From positions 1 to 24,684 of the forward strand of contig CAZSQM010000031.1 of assembly GCA_964609025.1 (NCBI GenBank): a stretch of 24,684 bases of DNA. The letters run 5' to 3'. This document shows positions 22,127 through 24,684 of the stretch, piece after piece. This stretch comes from SIG307 sp964609025 (GTDB lineage Bacteria > Bacillota > Clostridia > Lachnospirales > Lachnospiraceae). The notes under the pieces were generated by a model that had not been told where the DNA came from, made no database searches, and saw only the letters and a program-made list of their open reading frames with translations. The position numbers and the translations under genes are program-made. The stretch's first letter is position 1. Each line of letters opens with the position of its first letter.

Positions 22127-23425
22127 CTAAACCAACTTTCTCTTATCCAGAACACGAACCGCTTTTCCCATACTTCTTTCCAGGGTCTTCGGCTCGACTA
22201 ACGTCACCTTTACGGACAAACCGATTGCCTGTTGTATTGTATGCGAAATCTGCTTATTTAAACGCTCCAACTCCTTGATTTCATCCGAGAAGAAACGCTC
22301 CTCGACTTCTACCTGTACCTCTAAGGTATCCAGATTGTTTACACGGTCTACTATCATAAAGTAATTCGGTGTCGTACCGGACATCTCAAGGAGTGCCGCT
22401 TCAATCTGGGACGGGAATACATTGACGCCGCGGATAATTAACATATCATCGGAACGCCCCTTAAAACGGCTGATACGGGCTAAGGTTCTGCCGCATTCAC
22501 ACTTACCGTAGGAAATACTTGTTAAATCCTTTGTACGGTAACGGATTAACGGAATGCCCTCCTTCGTCAGTGTAGTAAATACAAGCTCACCCGTTTCACC
22601 CTCCGGTAACGTCTGCAGCGTTTCCGCACTGACGATTTCCGGAAGGAAATGATCCTCATACACATGGAGTCCTTTGTGGTAAATACAGTCGCAGGCAACC
22701 CCCGGACCCATCACCTCAGATAAGCCGTAAATGTCATGGGCATGAATGTGAAGCTTTTCCTCAATCTGCTTACGCATATTATCCGTCCACGGCTCCGCGC
22801 CGCAGATGGCAGCCTTTAACTTAATATTCGGAATATCTCCCATTTCTTCCAGTGTCTCCGCAATGTGCATCAGATACGACGGCGTACAGGCAATGGCGGT
22901 TACACCGAAATCCTTCATCATGGTAACAAGCTTCTTTGTATTACCGGTTGACATCGGAACAACCGTTGCTCCGAGATTTTCCGCACCGTAGTGCGCACCG
23001 AGGCCGCCGGTAAACAGACCGTACCCGTATGCCACCTGGATAATATCATCCTTCGTAAGACCTGCCATGGTAAAGGCACGTGCCACACACTCGGACCATA
23101 CATCAATATCATGTCTGGTATAGCCTACTACCGTAGCCTTTCCCGTCGTACCGCTGGAGGCATGGATACGCACGATTTCCGACTGCGGTACCGCAAACAG
23201 ACCGAACGGATACGTATCACGTAAATCATCCTTTGTCGTAAACGGCAGCTTTGTAATATCGTCCGCCGACTGAATATCTCCCGGCTCCAGACCGAGTGAC
23301 TGCATCTTTTTACGGTAAAACTCTACATTGTGATACACGTGATTTACCGTCTTTACCAGACGCTTCCCCTGCAGATGATGAAGCTCATCCCTGCTCATAC
23401 ATTCCTTTGCTTCATTCCAAATCAT
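22127..23425 (-). CDS. paaK: Phenylacetate-CoA ligase family enzyme (PaaK)
   Basis: 432 residues, normal length for PaaK. It is an adenylate-forming enzyme that joins arylacetates (phenylacetate, indoleacetate) to CoA using ATP; in fermenting anaerobes beside ior genes it may work in reverse to gain ATP from aryl-acetyl-CoA. The P-loop-like SSGTTGKATVVGYT lies at about 90-103. Further motifs: YGYGLFTGGLGAHYGAE, IYGLSEVMGPG (substrate-pocket/adenylation region), and RGVNVFPSQIE in the C-terminal subdomain. The start at 23425 (MIWNEAKE) is set by GGAAGGAG just upstream; the 23449 alternative adds eight unaligned residues. It sits 41 bases after iorB and 41 before the ACT gene. Confidence 0.93.
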   Translation of the reverse strand: MIWNEAKECMSRDELHHLQGKRLVKTVNHVYHNVEFYRKKMQSLGLEPGDIQSADDITKLPFTTKDDLRDTYPFGLFAVPQSEIVRIHASSGTTGKATVVGYTRHDIDVWSECVARAFTMAGLTKDDIIQVAYGYGLFTGGLGAHYGAENLGATVVPMSTGNTKKLVTMMKDFGVTAIACTPSYLMHIAETLEEMGDIPNIKLKAAICGAEPWTDNMRKQIEEKLHIHAHDIYGLSEVMGPGVACDCIYHKGLHVYEDHFLPEIVSAETLQTLPEGETGELVFTTLTKEGIPLIRYRTKDLTSISYGKCECGRTLARISRFKGRSDDMLIIRGVNVFPSQIEAALLEMSGTTPNYFMIVDRVNNLDTLEVQVEVEERFFSDEIKELERLNKQISHTIQQAIGLSVKVTLVEPKTLERSMGKAVRVLDKRKLV

Positions 23426-23466
23426 TGCCTTCTCCTTCCGTATTACCATTTCTGCCGTATAGACTG

Positions 23467-24036
23467 TTACAGCTCATACCCTGTCAGAAATGCCTTTTTA
23501 TTTAATTCGACTGTCTTCGGCGGCACGGTTGCCTCGATTGCGGACAGCCACTGCTCCTTTGTAAAGTCCATATGCTTTGCCGCAACACCAAGAACAATTA
23601 CATTAAACACCTTGGAATTACCGAGCTTTAATGCCTCCTCCTGCGCATCCACCGTATAGACCTGATGCTCTGCGGAAAGGTTCTCGATAATATGTTCCGG
23701 ATACTTTGCCGCGCCGGTTACTACCGTAATCGGGTCGATTCTGCGGTCATTGATTACCATAGCGCCGTCCTTCTTTAAGAAATGTGCATAACGAAGAGCC
23801 TCCAGACGCTCAAATGCAATGAGCACATCAGCCTGCCCCTCTTCCACAATCGGCTCCGCAACCTTCTCGCCGTAGCGGACAAAGGTAACTACGCTTCCGC
23901 CGCGCTGCGCCATGCCGTGCACCTCGGAAAGCTTTACATCATAGCCCGCAGCAACGGTAATATTACCTAAAATACGGCTGGTAAGCAGGGTACCCTGACC
24001 GCCCACACCGACAATCATAATATTTCTAGTGGTCAT
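23467..24036 (-). CDS. iorB: Indolepyruvate:ferredoxin oxidoreductase beta subunit
   Basis: 189 residues, the gamma-type domain of 2-oxoacid:ferredoxin oxidoreductases. IMIVGVGGQGTLLTSRILG at the N-terminus is the family signature; EVHGMAQRGGSVVTFVRYG follows. It pairs with IorA to convert arylpyruvates plus CoA into aryl-acetyl-CoA, CO2 and reduced ferredoxin. Two in-frame ATGs lie close together: 24042 is only two bases after AGGAGG, while 24036 is eight bases after it, so 24036 is chosen. It begins 13 bases after the iorA stop. Confidence 0.94.
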   Translation of the reverse strand: MTTRNIMIVGVGGQGTLLTSRILGNITVAAGYDVKLSEVHGMAQRGGSVVTFVRYGEKVAEPIVEEGQADVLIAFERLEALRYAHFLKKDGAMVINDRRIDPITVVTGAAKYPEHIIENLSAEHQVYTVDAQEEALKLGNSKVFNVIVLGVAAKHMDFTKEQWLSAIEATVPPKTVELNKKAFLTGYEL

Positions 24037-24049
24037 TGTCATCTCCTCC

Positions 24050-24684
24050 TTATCTTGCCTGTTTTTGAATTGCATCAAACTTACAAAGCTGCATGCAGAG
24101 TCCACAGCCGTTACACATCGTTGCATCAATCGCAATCGTGCCGTCTTCCTTTTTGGTCAGAGCCGGGCATCCCGGTCTTAAACACATGCCGCACTTTTTA
24201 CACTTATCGCTGTCCGGCACACAGACATCCGGGAATACATTGCCCTTTAACAGTACGCACGGAGACTTCGTTATAATAACGGAAACGTCATCTCTTGCGG
24301 TCTCTTCCTTAATGACACGCTCAAGCTCTGCCGTATCGAAGGCATTTACTTCTACCACATGCTCCACACCGATTGCCTTACAGAGCTGCATGAGATTCAC
24401 AGCCTTTGTCGTCTCACCCATCAGCGTCTTACCCGTTGCCGCATGATCCTGATGACCGGTCATACCGGTGGTGGAGTTATCTAAAATCATAACCGTGCCG
24501 GTACTCTTGTTGTAAACCATATTGATTAAGGAATTCACACCCGTATGCATAAAGGTGGAATCACCGATCACCGCTACCCAGTTCTTTATGTAATCCTTTC
24601 CCTTCGCCTTCTCCATACCGTGAAGCGTAGAAATACTTGCACCCATGCAGACCGTAGTATCTACCACATTCAGCGGTGCTACCG
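24050..24684 (-). CDS. iorA: Indolepyruvate:ferredoxin oxidoreductase alpha subunit, 3' part only
   Basis: The reading frame runs off the right edge of the window; 211 C-terminal residues are present. VCMGASIS and GDSTFMHTGVNSL belong to the thiamine-diphosphate site (GDS followed by Asn), and ILDNSTTGMTGHQDH is typical of IorA. The C-terminal ferredoxin domain has two cysteine sets: CKKCGMCLRPGCP (CX2CX2CX4CP) and CNGCGLCMQLC (CX2CX2CX3C), for two 4Fe-4S clusters. A start at 24667 would be inside the gene, since the frame stays open to 24684. It is the first visible gene of the ior-paaK cluster; its promoter lies outside the window. Confidence 0.95.
   Translation of the reverse strand, partial: VAPLNVVDTTVCMGASISTLHGMEKAKGKDYIKNWVAVIGDSTFMHTGVNSLINMVYNKSTGTVMILDNSTTGMTGHQDHAATGKTLMGETTKAVNLMQLCKAIGVEHVVEVNAFDTAELERVIKEETARDDVSVIITKSPCVLLKGNVFPDVCVPDSDKCKKCGMCLRPGCPALTKKEDGTIAIDATMCNGCGLCMQLCKFDAIQKQAR

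Overview
The window looks like a chromosomal segment from an anaerobic, low-to-moderate-GC Bacillota in class Clostridia, most likely Lachnospiraceae. This rests on a DUF5721-family gene (a family I associate with that group), purine-rich AGGAGG-type ribosome sites, Gram-positive sigma-A promoters (TTGACA/TATAAT), a CIRCE heat-shock operator, an indolepyruvate:ferredoxin oxidoreductase plus aryl-CoA ligase cluster, and proline/threonine-rich surface linkers. The family assignment is inference; there is no rRNA or other taxonomic marker. I see no tRNA, rRNA, CRISPR array, transposase or phage gene.

Layout. (1) 1-2740: an AT-richer, accessory-looking stretch on the minus strand with a PT-rich lipoprotein, a secreted chymotrypsin-fold serine protease, and a 600-bp region holding the apparent remains of a small membrane-protein gene. 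(2) 2731-5458: htpG (Hsp90) with its terminator, a near-consensus promoter and a perfect CIRCE; the CIRCE overlaps the last codons of the upstream DUF5721 gene. (3) 5541-5851: a small cysteine-rich protein on the plus strand, with a palindromic operator candidate in front and a strong terminator behind. (4) 5853-9533: an ABC-F ATPase followed by a glycogen-debranching-like GH13 protein that has lost its catalytic residues. (5) 9661-11384: a PutP-type Na+ symporter on the plus strand with its own promoter and a terminator shared with the opposing operon. (6) 17894 down to 11450: a complete phosphate regulon, pstS-pstC-pstA-pstB-phoU-phoB-phoR, with tightly overlapping genes and a PHO-box-like promoter. 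(7) 19093 to 17898: a membrane-anchored N-acetylmuramoyl-L-alanine amidase. (8) 24684 to 19123: iorA (cut by the window edge), iorB, paaK, a tandem-ACT protein and an amidohydrolase in a tight row, then a second Na+ symporter with its own perfect-consensus promoter.

How they work together. The Pst transporter and PhoU/PhoR/PhoB form one phosphate-sensing feedback loop that probably activates its own promoter. IorAB and PaaK interconvert arylpyruvates, aryl-acetyl-CoA and arylacetates, with the ACT protein a plausible aromatic amino acid sensor. The most unusual items are the catalytically degenerate GH13 protein, the one-sided decay of ATP site II in the ABC-F protein, the CIRCE placed upstream of the htpG -35 and inside another gene's end, an HtpG with a eukaryote-like charged linker, and the PHO box that borrows its T-tract from the preceding terminator.
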